Assembly: GCA_045106235.1 (NCBI GenBank)
Contig: JBGCEJ010000006.1
Coordinates: 1 to 64,000 of the forward strand
Direction of reading: 5' to 3'
Length of the DNA: 64,000 bases
From: UBA4427 sp045106235
Lineage (GTDB): Bacteria > Myxococcota_A > UBA9160 > UBA4427
Numbering within the stretch: position 1 is the first letter of the stretch; the number at the start of each line of letters is the position of its first letter. The notes under the pieces are model-generated. The model saw only the letters and a program-made list of their open reading frames with translations. It did not search any database and was not told the origin of the DNA. The translations under genes and the position numbers were made by a program. Below, one piece after another: positions 9,223 to 18,780 of the stretch.

Positions 9223-9750
9223 TTGAGCGAGCCAAGTTCCGCTCAGCATGACGCGCTGTTTGGGGGCATTCGGGTGGAGATCACCCGGATGCCCCACGCG
9301 CGCGACCTGCCTCTCCCCGAGGCAACGACCCAGGGCGCCGCAGGGCTTGATTTGCGCGCTGCGATTGACTCAGGTGCCGCAGACGATGCCGCCGCCGCGG
9401 GCGCCGTATCCCCGATTACGATTTCTCCCGGAGAACGCTGTTTGATTCCGACGGGTTGGCGCATCGCGCTTCCGAATGGTTTCGAAGCTCAGGTGCGTCC
9501 GCGCAGCGGATTGGCCCTCCGGCATGGCATACTCATCCCCAACTCGCCCGGCACGATTGACGCCGATTACCGCGGAGAGATCAGCGTGATCCTCATGAAC
9601 GCGGGATCGGAGGACTTCGTCGTCGAACGAGGCGACCGCGTAGCCCAACTCGTCATCGCACCCGTCGTGCGACCGGAATGGGTGGAGGTCGAAAGTCTCG
9701 ACGAGACGGAACGTGGAGAGGGCGGCTTCGGCCATACAGGACGGAGCTGA
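9223..9750 (+). CDS. dut: dUTP diphosphatase
   Basis: dUTPase hydrolyses dUTP to dUMP and keeps uracil out of DNA. The trimeric-enzyme motifs are present in order: AAGLDLRA (motif 1), PRSGLALRHG (motif 2), GTIDADYRGEISVILMN (motif 3), RGDRVAQLVI (motif 4) and RGEGGFGHTG (motif 5). The start is uncertain. TTG at 9223 gives 175 aa; GTG at 9274, with GGGGG nearby, gives 158 aa and starts just before the conserved strand. A short Ala/Asp-rich insertion follows motif 1. The gene lies 11 bp after pnp. Confidence 0.95.
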   Translation: MSEPSSAQHDALFGGIRVEITRMPHARDLPLPEATTQGAAGLDLRAAIDSGAADDAAAAGAVSPITISPGERCLIPTGWRIALPNGFEAQVRPRSGLALRHGILIPNSPGTIDADYRGEISVILMNAGSEDFVVERGDRVAQLVIAPVVRPEWVEVESLDETERGEGGFGHTGRS

Positions 9751-9842
9751 TTCGAGGTCATGGCCGCGGGCGATGATGTCGATAAGAGACCAAGAGCGAA
9801 TCACGGGCGTCTGCACGGCGCCGAGCCAGGGAGTGGGATCAC

Positions 9843-10919
9843 GTGACTGAGGGGTCGACAGAGGTGCATGCCGAGACAGCTGCTGCTTCGCCAGGGCCTG
9901 TGCCGTCGCTTGAGTCCTCTGGGCATACCGAGGAGCAGTCGGCCGCTTCCGAGGCGGGGGCTCCGGAAAGCGACGAACCCGAGCTGAGTGAAGCAGAAGC
10001 CGCAGCGGCCAAGAAGGCCGCGCGTCGTCAGGACTTGATCACGCGTCTCGGAACCGCCGCGGTTCTGATTCCGTTCGTGCTCTGGGCGATCTGGCAGGGC
10101 GGGCTGATCTATCTCGGCATCGTGATCGGGATCGGATACCTCGCGCAAAAAGAATTCTACGGGATGATCGAGGACAAGGGCGCGAATCCGATTCAGTCCG
10201 TGGGTCTCGGCTTCGGCGCGGCGGTGATTTTGGTCGCGCATTTCGGCAACGAATATCACGCGATGCTTCTGATGACGGCTTCGCTCCTCGTGATGATGGT
10301 GGCGCAGCTCGGGAAGAATCAGATCTCGGAGTCGATGGCGAGTATCTCCGGGACCTTCTTTGGTGTGTTCTACGTGAGCTGGCTGCTCAGCCATGCCGTG
10401 CTGCTGCGAAAGTTCTACGACACGGCGGCGGGGCATTACGATCCGGCGATGCTCTCGGTCTTGGGGTTCCGACCGGAGACCGGAGCGTTCTTCATGGTCT
10501 ACGCGCTGGTCACGCTGGTGGCTTGCGATGCCGGGGCGTATTTCGCCGGTCGCGCCTGGGGCAAGAAAAAGCTCGCGCCCGAGATCAGCCCGAATAAGAG
10601 CGTCGAAGGCGCGCTGGGCGGCATCATCATGGGCGTGACGTTCGGGCTGCTGACGAAGCTGGCCTGTGACTCGGTTCGGCCCGATTGGTCCGCTGCGATG
10701 ACTTGGAGCACGGCCCTCGCGTTCGCGATCGTGCTCTGTCCCGTCGGGATCATCGGCGACCTGGTCGAATCGCTCCTTAAGCGCGACGCCGACGTGAAGG
10801 ATACGGGGGCGCTGCTTCCGGGGATGGGCGGAGTGCTCGACCGGATTGACGCGCCGCTGCTCGGGCTGCCGGTCATGTACTACATGATGCTGGGCTACGT
10901 GTTTTTCCAGGCCGCTTAG
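9843..10919 (+). CDS. cdsA: phosphatidate cytidylyltransferase (CDP-diglyceride synthase)
   Basis: CdsA makes CDP-diacylglycerol from phosphatidate and CTP at the inner membrane. The C-terminal signature is clear: CDAGAYFAGRAWGKKKLAP, SPNKSVEGALGG and GDLVESLLKRDADVKDTG..LPGMGGVLDRID. About seven hydrophobic segments follow a 60-70 residue cytosolic N-terminus rich in Glu, Ala and Ser, which is longer than in most homologues. The GTG start at 9843 has GGGAGTGGGAT upstream. It pairs functionally with pgsA at 19.6 kb in phosphatidylglycerol synthesis. Confidence 0.94.
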   Translation: MTEGSTEVHAETAAASPGPVPSLESSGHTEEQSAASEAGAPESDEPELSEAEAAAAKKAARRQDLITRLGTAAVLIPFVLWAIWQGGLIYLGIVIGIGYLAQKEFYGMIEDKGANPIQSVGLGFGAAVILVAHFGNEYHAMLLMTASLLVMMVAQLGKNQISESMASISGTFFGVFYVSWLLSHAVLLRKFYDTAAGHYDPAMLSVLGFRPETGAFFMVYALVTLVACDAGAYFAGRAWGKKKLAPEISPNKSVEGALGGIIMGVTFGLLTKLACDSVRPDWSAAMTWSTALAFAIVLCPVGIIGDLVESLLKRDADVKDTGALLPGMGGVLDRIDAPLLGLPVMYYMMLGYVFFQAA

Positions 10920-10944
10920 CAGCGTCCTGCGCCGCGGGCGCTTT

Positions 10945-10999
10945 CCAGGCGGCGTAGCCGCCTTGGCCGCAGGCGCTTCTTTTAACGCGGCTTTGCCGC
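10945..10999. terminator. convergent hairpins between cdsA and purC
   Basis: Two GC-rich hairpins occupy the gap between convergent cdsA and purC. One has a GGCGGC/GCCGCC stem with a GTA loop (10945-10966). The other pairs GCGGC with GCCGC around TTT (10987-10999). A short GCCGCAGGCGCT motif recurs three times between 10931 and 11012. They probably act as a bidirectional transcription stop, although T-runs are short. Confidence 0.5.
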
Positions 11000-11021
11000 T
11001 CGCCGCAGGCGCTCAGGCGGC

Positions 11022-12032
11022 TTAGCTGAGTCCGAGGTTCTGCTGGATTCGGGCGGTGGGCTCGTCGAAGTTGGGGGCGAAGGGGCGGCCGCTGACCTGC
11101 TCGAAGGCGCTGATGTAGCGGAGCGCGGCTTCGACGCGGACGTCCTTCGGGAGGGCAGGGGGTGGACCGTCGCCCTTGTAGCCTTGTTCCCCGAGCCAGA
11201 GGCGGACGTACTCCTTGTCGATCGCCTTCGGGGATTCGCCCTTTGAGAGCGCGGCTTCGTAGGTATCGCTTCGCCAGTAGCGCGAGGAGTCGGGGGTGTG
11301 GATTTCGTCGATGACGATGATCTCGCCGTCCTCGTCGAGCCCCATTTCGTATTTCGTATCGACGAGGATCAGGCCCTGTTTCTCGGCAAAGCGCTGGCCT
11401 TCAGCAAAGAGACGCTGGGCGATGGCATGCGCGCCGTCGTAGTGGGCTTCGCTGATGGCGCCGCTCGCAAGGAGTGCGGCGCGCGAGGTGAGCTCGTCGT
11501 GGTCGCCGTGCTCGGCCTTGGTGGTCGGGGTGAGGATCGGAGTGGCGAGCTTCTCATGGCGCTGCAGGCCGTCGGGGAGGGCGTGTCCGCAGTACTCGCG
11601 ATCGCCGCGCTCGTAGGCGGTCCAGATCGAAGTCGAGGTCGCCCCTGTGAGGTAGCCGCGCATGACGAATTCGACGGGCAGCGTCTGGCATTCTTTCACG
11701 ACGGAAACGCTCGGGTCCGGAACGCGGAGGAGATGGTTCGGGACGAGATCCTTCGTCTGCTCGAACCAAAACGCAGCCATCTGATTCAGGATCTGCCCCT
11801 TCAGGGGAATCGTTCCGACGACGACATCGAAGCAGCTCACGCGGTCGCTGACGACGAGGGTGCGCTCTCGCTTGCCGCTGGGCGGCTCGACGTAGCTGTC
11901 GCGGACCTTGCCTTCGACGCGCGTGCCGAGGCCTTCGAAATGGGTTTCGGCGAGGGTTTGCTCGCAGGCGGCTTCGAGGTCTTTTCGGTCGATGGTCACT
12001 GGGGGGCGTCCTCCGTTTGAGCGCCTGCTCAT
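11022..12032 (-). CDS. purC: phosphoribosylaminoimidazole-succinocarboxamide (SAICAR) synthase
   Basis: PurC ligates aspartate to CAIR in purine synthesis. Motifs visible in the 336-aa frame include GKVRDSYVEP (ATP-binding loop), VSDRVSCFDVVVGTIPLKGQ, FVMRGYLTG and ILVDTKYEMGLDEDG..VIDEIHTPDSSRYW. The length fits the long SAICAR synthases. ATG at 12032 has GAGGG nearby; GTG at 11999 has GGAGG at good spacing and would remove an 11-residue basic leader, so the start is ambiguous. It is divergent from purF. Confidence 0.95.
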   Translation of the reverse strand: MSRRSNGGRPPVTIDRKDLEAACEQTLAETHFEGLGTRVEGKVRDSYVEPPSGKRERTLVVSDRVSCFDVVVGTIPLKGQILNQMAAFWFEQTKDLVPNHLLRVPDPSVSVVKECQTLPVEFVMRGYLTGATSTSIWTAYERGDREYCGHALPDGLQRHEKLATPILTPTTKAEHGDHDELTSRAALLASGAISEAHYDGAHAIAQRLFAEGQRFAEKQGLILVDTKYEMGLDEDGEIIVIDEIHTPDSSRYWRSDTYEAALSKGESPKAIDKEYVRLWLGEQGYKGDGPPPALPKDVRVEAALRYISAFEQVSGRPFAPNFDEPTARIQQNLGLS

Positions 12033-12221
12033 TTAAGCCCTCGTGCAGGGAGAGGGCAAGCGTAACGCAATGATTCCGACGGGTTTGACCCAGCCGCGTC
12101 GCCTGTCTACTCTACGCGCGTTCCAAAATTCCGCGCCCATCGGATGGGCCCGCCTTATTCAGGCGAGCGCTATTCCCTCCGTCCGGGCGACCGATCCAGC
12201 CCGACCCCAGCCGGAGAATCG

Positions 12222-13736
12222 ATGAGCGAGAGCATGCTTCCCCCAGCCAATCGCCCCTTGGACCGTCTCACGCCGGAGGAAGTCGAGGCGCTTGAAAGCG
12301 CCCATAAGGCCGACCACTTCCATGACGAATGCGGCGTCTTCGGAGTCCACGGTGACGAGGAAGCTTCGCATCTCACCTACCTCGGTCTCTACGCGCTGCA
12401 GCATCGCGGCCAGGAGAGCTGCGGCATCGTCGCCTCGAATGGCAAAGAACATATCGCCCACCGCGCGATGGGCCTCGTGTCCGACACCTTCGGCGCTCCG
12501 ATCCTCGACGGCCTGAAGGGCCGCCATGCCATCGGGCATGTGCGCTACTCCACCGCCGGCGAGAGTATGCTCCGAAACGCTCAGCCGATTTGCGCGAATA
12601 CAGACGGCGGCCCCGTCTCGATCGCGCATAACGGCAACCTCGTGAACGCTGGGGTGATTCGGCGCGAACTTGAAGGCCGGGGCGCGATCTTCGGCTCCAC
12701 CTCGGACAGCGAAGTCCTTCTCCATCTGCTGGCCCGCTCTCGCGAACCCCAGATGGAAGACCGCTTCATCGACGCGATCTCCCGAGTGAAGGGTGCGTTC
12801 AGCATTATCCTGCTGACGGACGATGCCCTGATCGCCGCTCGTGACCCCCACGGCTTCCGGCCGCTTTCGATCGGTCGAAAGGACGGGGCCTATGTGCTTT
12901 CGAGTGAGACCTGCGCGCTCGACCTGATCGGCGCGACCTACGAGCGCGATGTCGAACCGGGCGAAGTCGTTGTGATTCGGCGCGGGCGCTTGCGGAGCAT
13001 CCGGCCGCTGGCCCGAGATGCGAAGGAACATTTCTGCATCTTCGAGCATATCTATTTCGCGCGGCCCGACTCGAATCTGGTCGGACACAACGTGTATGCC
13101 TACCGCAAGGAACTTGGCCGCGTGCTCTCGCGCGAACATACGGTCGCCGCCGACATGGTCGCGCCGGTGCTCGATTCCGGAAGTGCGGCGGCGCTCGGTT
13201 ATGCGGAAGAAGCGGGGATTCCGTACGAAACGGCTTTGATCCGGAATCATTACGTCAGCCGGAGTTTTATCGAACCAACCCAGACGATTCGCGATTTCAA
13301 AGTTCGCGTGAAGCACAACCCGGTCCGCGGCTTCCTTGAAGGCAAGCGCATCGTCCTCGTGGATGACTCGATCGTGCGCGGGACAACTTTGCGTAAGATC
13401 GTGGGCATGCTGCGCACGGCAGGCGCGCGAGAAGTCCATGTCCGAATCTCTTCGCCGCCGACGGTGGGGCCCTGTCATTACGGGATTGATACGCCGAACC
13501 GCGAGGAGCTGATCGCGTACAACAACTCGGTTGAGGAGATTCGTCAGCTGATCGGCGCGGATTCCCTGGGATATCTGTCGGTCGAAGGATTGCGGATGAC
13601 GGCGGCCAAGGAACTCAAGCGCGGCATCTGTGATGGCTGCTTCTCGGACGATTATCCGATTGAGATCGATCCCACCCAGACCGTCCCTCAGCTCACGCTC
13701 TTCCGCGCGGTGAAGGAACAAGACACCGAGTTCTAA
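12222..13736 (+). CDS. purF: amidophosphoribosyltransferase
   Basis: PurF commits PRPP to purine synthesis. From ATG at 12222 (GGAGAA upstream) the 504-aa product has a 36-residue N-terminal extension before the nucleophile Cys37 (DECGVFGV). This suggests an autoprocessed propeptide as in the Bacillus-type enzyme. The glutaminase domain includes QHRGQESCGI and HNGNLVN. The PRPP-binding loop is RIVLVDDSIVRGTT near 375. Cys residues in HFCIFEHIYFARPDS, GPCHYGID and CDGC match the 4Fe-4S ligand pattern of that class. It is divergently transcribed from purC with about 190 bp between. Confidence 0.96.
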   Translation: MSESMLPPANRPLDRLTPEEVEALESAHKADHFHDECGVFGVHGDEEASHLTYLGLYALQHRGQESCGIVASNGKEHIAHRAMGLVSDTFGAPILDGLKGRHAIGHVRYSTAGESMLRNAQPICANTDGGPVSIAHNGNLVNAGVIRRELEGRGAIFGSTSDSEVLLHLLARSREPQMEDRFIDAISRVKGAFSIILLTDDALIAARDPHGFRPLSIGRKDGAYVLSSETCALDLIGATYERDVEPGEVVVIRRGRLRSIRPLARDAKEHFCIFEHIYFARPDSNLVGHNVYAYRKELGRVLSREHTVAADMVAPVLDSGSAAALGYAEEAGIPYETALIRNHYVSRSFIEPTQTIRDFKVRVKHNPVRGFLEGKRIVLVDDSIVRGTTLRKIVGMLRTAGAREVHVRISSPPTVGPCHYGIDTPNREELIAYNNSVEEIRQLIGADSLGYLSVEGLRMTAAKELKRGICDGCFSDDYPIEIDPTQTVPQLTLFRAVKEQDTEF

Positions 13737-13964
13737 ACGTGTGAGGGATCTCCATTCGGGACGGAGTTGCGTCTTGAATTCCGCTGTGCTGCGAGCGATG
13801 CGCGTCTTTTTTTCTCAGGGGAAACACTGAGGCGCGGGGACGAGATGCGAATCTCCTATTTTCCGATCGGATTTACTTTGGCGGTTTTCGCGGACGGCCG
13901 ATGAAACAGGGGACGCGCCGGATGATCCGGGGCGCGGGGGACCCGTTTCTGCGGGGCTCCAGGA

Positions 13965-15665
13965 GTGCACCCGCTTTTGTCCGCAGCGACTTTGCAAGTC
14001 CGATTCGAATCGCCTGAGGCGCTTCGCGAAGAGTTCGAAAAGAACATCGCGAATCGTGGCGTTTTCGTGCCGACGGAGCAGCCCTTCGAGAGTCGCCAGC
14101 GGGTCCGCGTCGAGATCCTGCTGACCTACGTCTCCGAGGTGGAGATCGCGCACGCGATGACGGGCGAGGTCGTTCACTGCATTCCGAAGGAAATGGCGTC
14201 GAGCGGGGCGACCCCGGGAGTCGCGATTCAGTTCGATGCGACGGCGAGCCAGCTCGTTCAGGAATTCGAGCCCTTGCTTGGGCAGCTTCCCGCGGAGACG
14301 CTGACTAAAGACACCGAAGGACCGGCCCGACGCGGTGCGAAGCGGGGTGCGATTCGGGTGCCTGTACGCATCATGCCCACGATGAGTCCGCCCTTCGAAG
14401 CGACGAGCCGGGACCTGAGCGCTTCGGGAATCCTGCTCTCGATTCGCGAGAATCCGCTGCCGGTTGGCGAGGTCGTTCGCGTCTGCCTCTGGCATCCAAG
14501 TGGCGATCCGAGCGTTGAGATAGACGGGCGCGTGGTCCGCGAAGTGAAGAATAAGCGCGGTGAGATCGCTGCCGCGGCGGTGGCCTTCAACGAATACCAG
14601 GCGCGGGAGCCGGCGATTCGGGAAGTGATCGATGCGCTCCGACAGGTCGGTCATCATAATCAGCTGGGCGGAATAAGCGGTTCACTCTCGGATCTCGGCC
14701 TCGCGAATATGCTGCAGATGTTTGGCTGCTCGGCACCGCAGGGCACGTTAGTTGTCGAGCACGAGGGCGAGCAGGGCTGGATCGCCTTTCAGGACGAGCG
14801 CTTCTTGGCCGCGGAGCTGGGGTCGAATTTGGGTCGCGACGCTGTCGTCGAGATGCTTCAGTGGGGCGATGGACAGTTCCGCTTCGAGGCGAGTGTGGAT
14901 GCGAGCCTCACGCTGGCGGAGGATTCGCCGCCACTGATGGGACTCGTGATGGACGCCGTCTGCGCCATCGATGAGCTGGGCCAGGCCTCCGACGACGAGG
15001 AAGAAGAAGAGGCGGTCGTAGGAGCCGACGTCAGCGAAGAGCTGATGGTGGACCTCAACGAAGAGCTGGCGAAGGAAGTGGTACCCGGCAACCTGGCGGG
15101 TTCTGAGATCGGTGCGGATCTGGGCCATGAGACCGGTACTCCGGAGGCGGCCGCCGAGATCGACGTGGAGTTTGACTTCACGGATGAGGACCTCGCCGAG
15201 ATCGAGATGGATCCGGATGGGGATCTGGAGATCGATCTGAGCCCCGACTTAAGCGATGGCCTTGGCGCAGAGCTCGGTTCTGAAGCCAGCGACGTCGACG
15301 AAACGGATGCAGGTGAAGCTGCGACGGAGTTTCTCGCGGAGCTGGGCGGCGACGGAGAGGCGGAGCGGACGCAGGTGCTTGCCATGCCGGAAGAGGGGGC
15401 TTCGCTGAGCGCGGGGCTCGATTCCGAAGGGCTGGATGTCGAGATGGAACTCGAGATCGTGGGCGAGACGACCTTCATGGTTGATGTCGAGCAGGAAGAG
15501 GCCTGGGGCCCCGAACTGCAGAAGATGGATGAGGCCGTGATCGAACTCTCGAAGGCAGGCATGAGCCTCGCGCGATTGGAATCGATCATCCCCGAGCCCG
15601 CCGAATCAGTCCGAGCGGCGGTCGTCGGATTGATCGAAATGGGCGTGCTTTTTCCCCGCCCCTAA
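13965..15665 (+). CDS. PilZ-like and DUF4388 domain protein with acidic linker
   Basis: A 566-aa cytoplasmic protein, probably for signalling. Residues about 10-105 look like a PilZ-related domain, and a second PilZ-like domain (about 125-225) carries SRDLSASGILLSI. Next is a DUF4388-type domain (about 230-320: GSLSDLGLANMLQMFG.. GTLVVEHEG). A long, very acidic stretch (about 330-510) and a small helical C-terminal domain follow. The N-terminal halves of c-di-GMP receptors often look like this, but I cannot confirm the RxxxR binding motif. Start choice is weak: GTG at 13965 lies directly against AGGAG, while TTG at 13977 or 13992 would also fit. Confidence 0.75.
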   Translation: MHPLLSAATLQVRFESPEALREEFEKNIANRGVFVPTEQPFESRQRVRVEILLTYVSEVEIAHAMTGEVVHCIPKEMASSGATPGVAIQFDATASQLVQEFEPLLGQLPAETLTKDTEGPARRGAKRGAIRVPVRIMPTMSPPFEATSRDLSASGILLSIRENPLPVGEVVRVCLWHPSGDPSVEIDGRVVREVKNKRGEIAAAAVAFNEYQAREPAIREVIDALRQVGHHNQLGGISGSLSDLGLANMLQMFGCSAPQGTLVVEHEGEQGWIAFQDERFLAAELGSNLGRDAVVEMLQWGDGQFRFEASVDASLTLAEDSPPLMGLVMDAVCAIDELGQASDDEEEEEAVVGADVSEELMVDLNEELAKEVVPGNLAGSEIGADLGHETGTPEAAAEIDVEFDFTDEDLAEIEMDPDGDLEIDLSPDLSDGLGAELGSEASDVDETDAGEAATEFLAELGGDGEAERTQVLAMPEEGASLSAGLDSEGLDVEMELEIVGETTFMVDVEQEEAWGPELQKMDEAVIELSKAGMSLARLESIIPEPAESVRAAVVGLIEMGVLFPRP

Positions 15666-15677
15666 TCCCTCGACGCC

Positions 15678-16811
15678 TTAGTCGCCCGAACGCGAGGGAT
15701 CGCGCCAGGGCGCGCCGGAGGAGACGCCCGCCTGGGTTTCGTCCTTGGGGCGCAGTCGTTTCCAAAGGATGAACCCGAGTGCTGCGGCGCCGGCGAAGGC
15801 GCCCAGGGCAAGGATGCCGTCTCCGCCGCTTGAGCCAGAGTCGCGTTCGTCTCGGTCGAGTCGAGAATCGCATCCGGGGTCTTCGGGGTAGTCCGCGAGG
15901 CGGTCGCCATCATCATCGAGTTCGTTACCGCAGGCCGGGCGTGTCCAGCGAAGAATTTCGCCGCGGTAGCTCGCGATCTCTGCGGCGAAGGTCACATCGC
16001 CGTAGGTCGAGGTGCGTTTGGGCGTGCTCGAGAAGCCCGAAACGGAAGTCATCAGGCCTGTGAGCTCCCAGCCCGATTCCCGCTCCACGAAAACCGCGCC
16101 GCCGGAATCGCCGACGGCCGCATGCGCCTCGTGGAGCGTCGCCGCGGCGGAGAGAGGCGGGTCGAAGGTGAACGAAATGGACTGCGTATGCCAAGAACCC
16201 TGGGCGATCTTCTTGCCGACTTCCGTGACGCGGTTCGTGCCCCAGCGTTTCTCGCCCTGACTCGACCACTCGAAGCCGTACACGCGTTCGCCTTCGAAAT
16301 CCCACTCAACAACACGCTCACGCCCACGGCCGAAACCAATCAGGAGGATTTTTTCCCCGGGCTGCGGCGGCTGGCTGGCGAGGCGGAGGAGGGGCATCTC
16401 CGGCAAGTCCTGAGAGGGATCCAGGGCGAAGACCATCGCATCGGCCGGCGAGCCATCGACGTTCATGAGCGTCCGCCGGGAGCCCGCCAGCGGACGGTAG
16501 ATCTCACCCTCAAGGAAAATCTCGCCCATCCCCACATGCCGCGCCGTCAGCGCCCAACCGCCGCCGAGATAAATCACGCTGGGGCTATTGTACCGACGCT
16601 GGGTGACGTGTTCCCAGTACGGAAAATCCTTGGGCAGCGTCGTGCCCGGCTCCGACACGGGACTCGCGAAAATCAGAGCCGCCGCGGGGGACGCCATTCC
16701 GATGCCCAGCGCGACGCAAGCAATCAGCCCGACGCATCGGGTCACCGCTCGCGCCGAAACGATCGCAGCGACTTTCCTGCGCACTGTGTTAGCCAACGTG
16801 TCCGGCGGCAC
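15678..16811 (-). CDS. secreted trypsin-like serine protease with C-terminal membrane anchor
   Basis: The product (377 aa) starts with a long signal sequence (hydrophobic stretch about 24-46). A chymotrypsin-fold domain follows, with the catalytic His in LTARHVG, the probable Asp in SQDLPEMPLLRL and the Ser in GDSGGAVF. After it comes a Cys-bounded acidic module (CGNELDDDGDRLADYPEDPGC). A Ser/Gly linker, one transmembrane helix (GILALGAFAGAAALGFILW) and a basic tail finish the protein, an anchor/sorting layout known from Myxococcota. The GTG start overlaps the nadB stop in TAGTG, so it is likely translated by coupling. Confidence 0.82.
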   Translation of the reverse strand: MPPDTLANTVRRKVAAIVSARAVTRCVGLIACVALGIGMASPAAALIFASPVSEPGTTLPKDFPYWEHVTQRRYNSPSVIYLGGGWALTARHVGMGEIFLEGEIYRPLAGSRRTLMNVDGSPADAMVFALDPSQDLPEMPLLRLASQPPQPGEKILLIGFGRGRERVVEWDFEGERVYGFEWSSQGEKRWGTNRVTEVGKKIAQGSWHTQSISFTFDPPLSAAATLHEAHAAVGDSGGAVFVERESGWELTGLMTSVSGFSSTPKRTSTYGDVTFAAEIASYRGEILRWTRPACGNELDDDGDRLADYPEDPGCDSRLDRDERDSGSSGGDGILALGAFAGAAALGFILWKRLRPKDETQAGVSSGAPWRDPSRSGD

Positions 16812-18538
16812 TAGGCGGGGCTGATCCAGGGCTTGTCCCCTCGCTGAATCAGGGTGTCACGGCCAAACTTTTCGTCATCGCGCTCGGGGTAGTCGAGGTT
16901 GTAGTGGAGGCCGCGGCTCTCCTTGCGGAAGGCCGCGCATTTGATCGCGAGTTCCGCGACGATGGCGAGATTGCGCAGTTCGATCAGCTCCGGCGTGACG
17001 CGGAAGTTCCAGTAGTACTCGTTGATCTCCTCGCGGAGCATCTCGATCCGCTTGAGCGCGCGCTTCAGGCGGCGATCGGAGCGGACGATCCCGACGTAAT
17101 TCCACATGAAGCGTCGGATCTCATCCCAGTTCTGGGTGATCACGACCGCTTCGTCGATGGGGGTCGCTTCGCCGTGAGCCCAAGCCGCGACTGCGCCAAC
17201 GGGTTCGACCTCGGCATAGCGTTCCATCGCCGAATCCGCGGCCGCTTCGGCGTAGACGAGCGCTTCGAGGAGCGAGTTCGATGCCAGGCGGTTGGCGCCG
17301 TGGAGGCCCGTCGAAGCCACTTCGCCCGCTGCGAAGAGATTCGGAAGATCGGTCTCTCCGGCGAGGTTCGTGCGCACGCCGCCGCAGCAATAATGCGCCG
17401 CGGGCACGACGGGAATCGGCTCGCGCGTAATGTCCATGCCGTATTTCAAGCAGCGCTCGAAGATCGTCGGGAAGCGCCCGCGAATATAGGCCGGCTCCTT
17501 ATGCGTAATATCGAGGACGACAAAATCCTCACCCGTTCGCTTCAGCTCCGTATCGATTGCGCGTGCGACGACATCCCGGGGCGCGAGGTCCTTCATCTCG
17601 TGATAGTCGGCCATGAAAGCCGTGCCGTCCTGGCGTCGCAGAATCCCGCCTTCGCCGCGCACGGCTTCCGAGATCAGGAAGGACTTCGCCTGGGGATGGA
17701 AGAGGCAGGTCGGGTGGAACTGCATGAATTCCATGTTCGCGAGGGTCGCGCCGGCGCGGTACGCCATCGCCATGCCGTCGCCACTCGCTACGTCCGGGTT
17801 CGACGTATAGAGGTAGACCTTGCCCGCGCCGCCGGTGGCGAGGAGGGTGATCGGCGCCGTATAAGCATGGACGGAACCGGATGACGCTTCGAGCACGTAG
17901 GCGCCGAGGGCGCGGTTCGTTTCGGTGCGTCCCATTTTTGTGGCGGTGATCAGATCGATCGCGCAGTGGTCCTCGAAGAGATGGATCCGCGGATGGGCAC
18001 GGACTCGGGCGAGGAGCGAGCGTTCGATTTCGCGCCCCGTATAGTCGCGGCGATGCAGGATGCGGCGTTCCGAATGGCCGCCTTCGCGGGTGAGCGAGAA
18101 GGGGACTTCGGAGTCGGCTTCCTCGGCCTCATCGAATTCAACACCATGCTTCAGGAGCGCTTCAATCGCCTTAGGCCCGCTCTCGACGACAAAGCGCACG
18201 GTCTTTTCATGACAGATCCCGCCGCCTGCGTTCATCGTATCCGCGGCATGGGCATCGAAGGTGTCCTTCGGATCCATCACCGCAGCGATGCCACCCTGGG
18301 CCCAGTCCGTCGCTGAATCCGTTGCCTCGCGCTTGGTGATGATCGCGACGTCCCCGACCTCGGCCACGCGCAGGGCGTAATGCATCCCGGCGAGGCCGGA
18401 GCCGATCACCAGGAAGTCGAAATCCCGCTGATGATCGCCGTTTGAGGGGAGGGTGCTCCCCGTGGGCCCGGGCTGGGCGCGCTGGGCTTCGGGCGCGTCT
18501 TGCCCACGAGGTGAATCGCTCTTGCGCTTCTCAGTCAT
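16811..18538 (-). CDS. nadB: L-aspartate oxidase
   Basis: NadB oxidises L-aspartate to iminoaspartate, the first step of NAD synthesis. The 575-aa protein has the FAD-binding VIGSGLAGMHYALR, TDWAQGGIAAVM, GGHSERRILHRRDYTG and the late FAD motif HGANRLASNSLLEALVYAE. The succinate dehydrogenase-like C-terminal helical domain is complete. ATG at 18538 is preferred; an upstream TTG at 18574 would add 12 residues. nadA and nadC are not in the window. The protease gene downstream overlaps by one base. Confidence 0.95.
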   Translation of the reverse strand: MTEKRKSDSPRGQDAPEAQRAQPGPTGSTLPSNGDHQRDFDFLVIGSGLAGMHYALRVAEVGDVAIITKREATDSATDWAQGGIAAVMDPKDTFDAHAADTMNAGGGICHEKTVRFVVESGPKAIEALLKHGVEFDEAEEADSEVPFSLTREGGHSERRILHRRDYTGREIERSLLARVRAHPRIHLFEDHCAIDLITATKMGRTETNRALGAYVLEASSGSVHAYTAPITLLATGGAGKVYLYTSNPDVASGDGMAMAYRAGATLANMEFMQFHPTCLFHPQAKSFLISEAVRGEGGILRRQDGTAFMADYHEMKDLAPRDVVARAIDTELKRTGEDFVVLDITHKEPAYIRGRFPTIFERCLKYGMDITREPIPVVPAAHYCCGGVRTNLAGETDLPNLFAAGEVASTGLHGANRLASNSLLEALVYAEAAADSAMERYAEVEPVGAVAAWAHGEATPIDEAVVITQNWDEIRRFMWNYVGIVRSDRRLKRALKRIEMLREEINEYYWNFRVTPELIELRNLAIVAELAIKCAAFRKESRGLHYNLDYPERDDEKFGRDTLIQRGDKPWISPA

Positions 18539-18780
18539 AGCTCCGGCTGGGGCTCCGTCGTTGAGGGCGTCCAAAACGGACTCTCAGGAGAGAATATGCG
18601 CTTCCGCACCAAAAAGGAGTGCCGAACGGGTTTTAGGCCGCCGGTCCGCTCAGGTCCAACCGGGAAAGCTCCGATATCGGAAGATCGGGAATACTATCGG
18701 GCTCTTAAGGCTCGATCCAATCTCAGCCGACAAGGTTGCGCCCCAAGGGAATCGGGCAGCAGGCGCGTTCGCTGGGGAGA

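Noticed and set aside
13795..13850. Possible riboswitch or terminator upstream of the PilZ/DUF4388 gene
   Set aside because: A CTCAG/CTGAG hairpin next to a T-run is present, but the order (T-run before the stem) and lack of known riboswitch consensus give no support.
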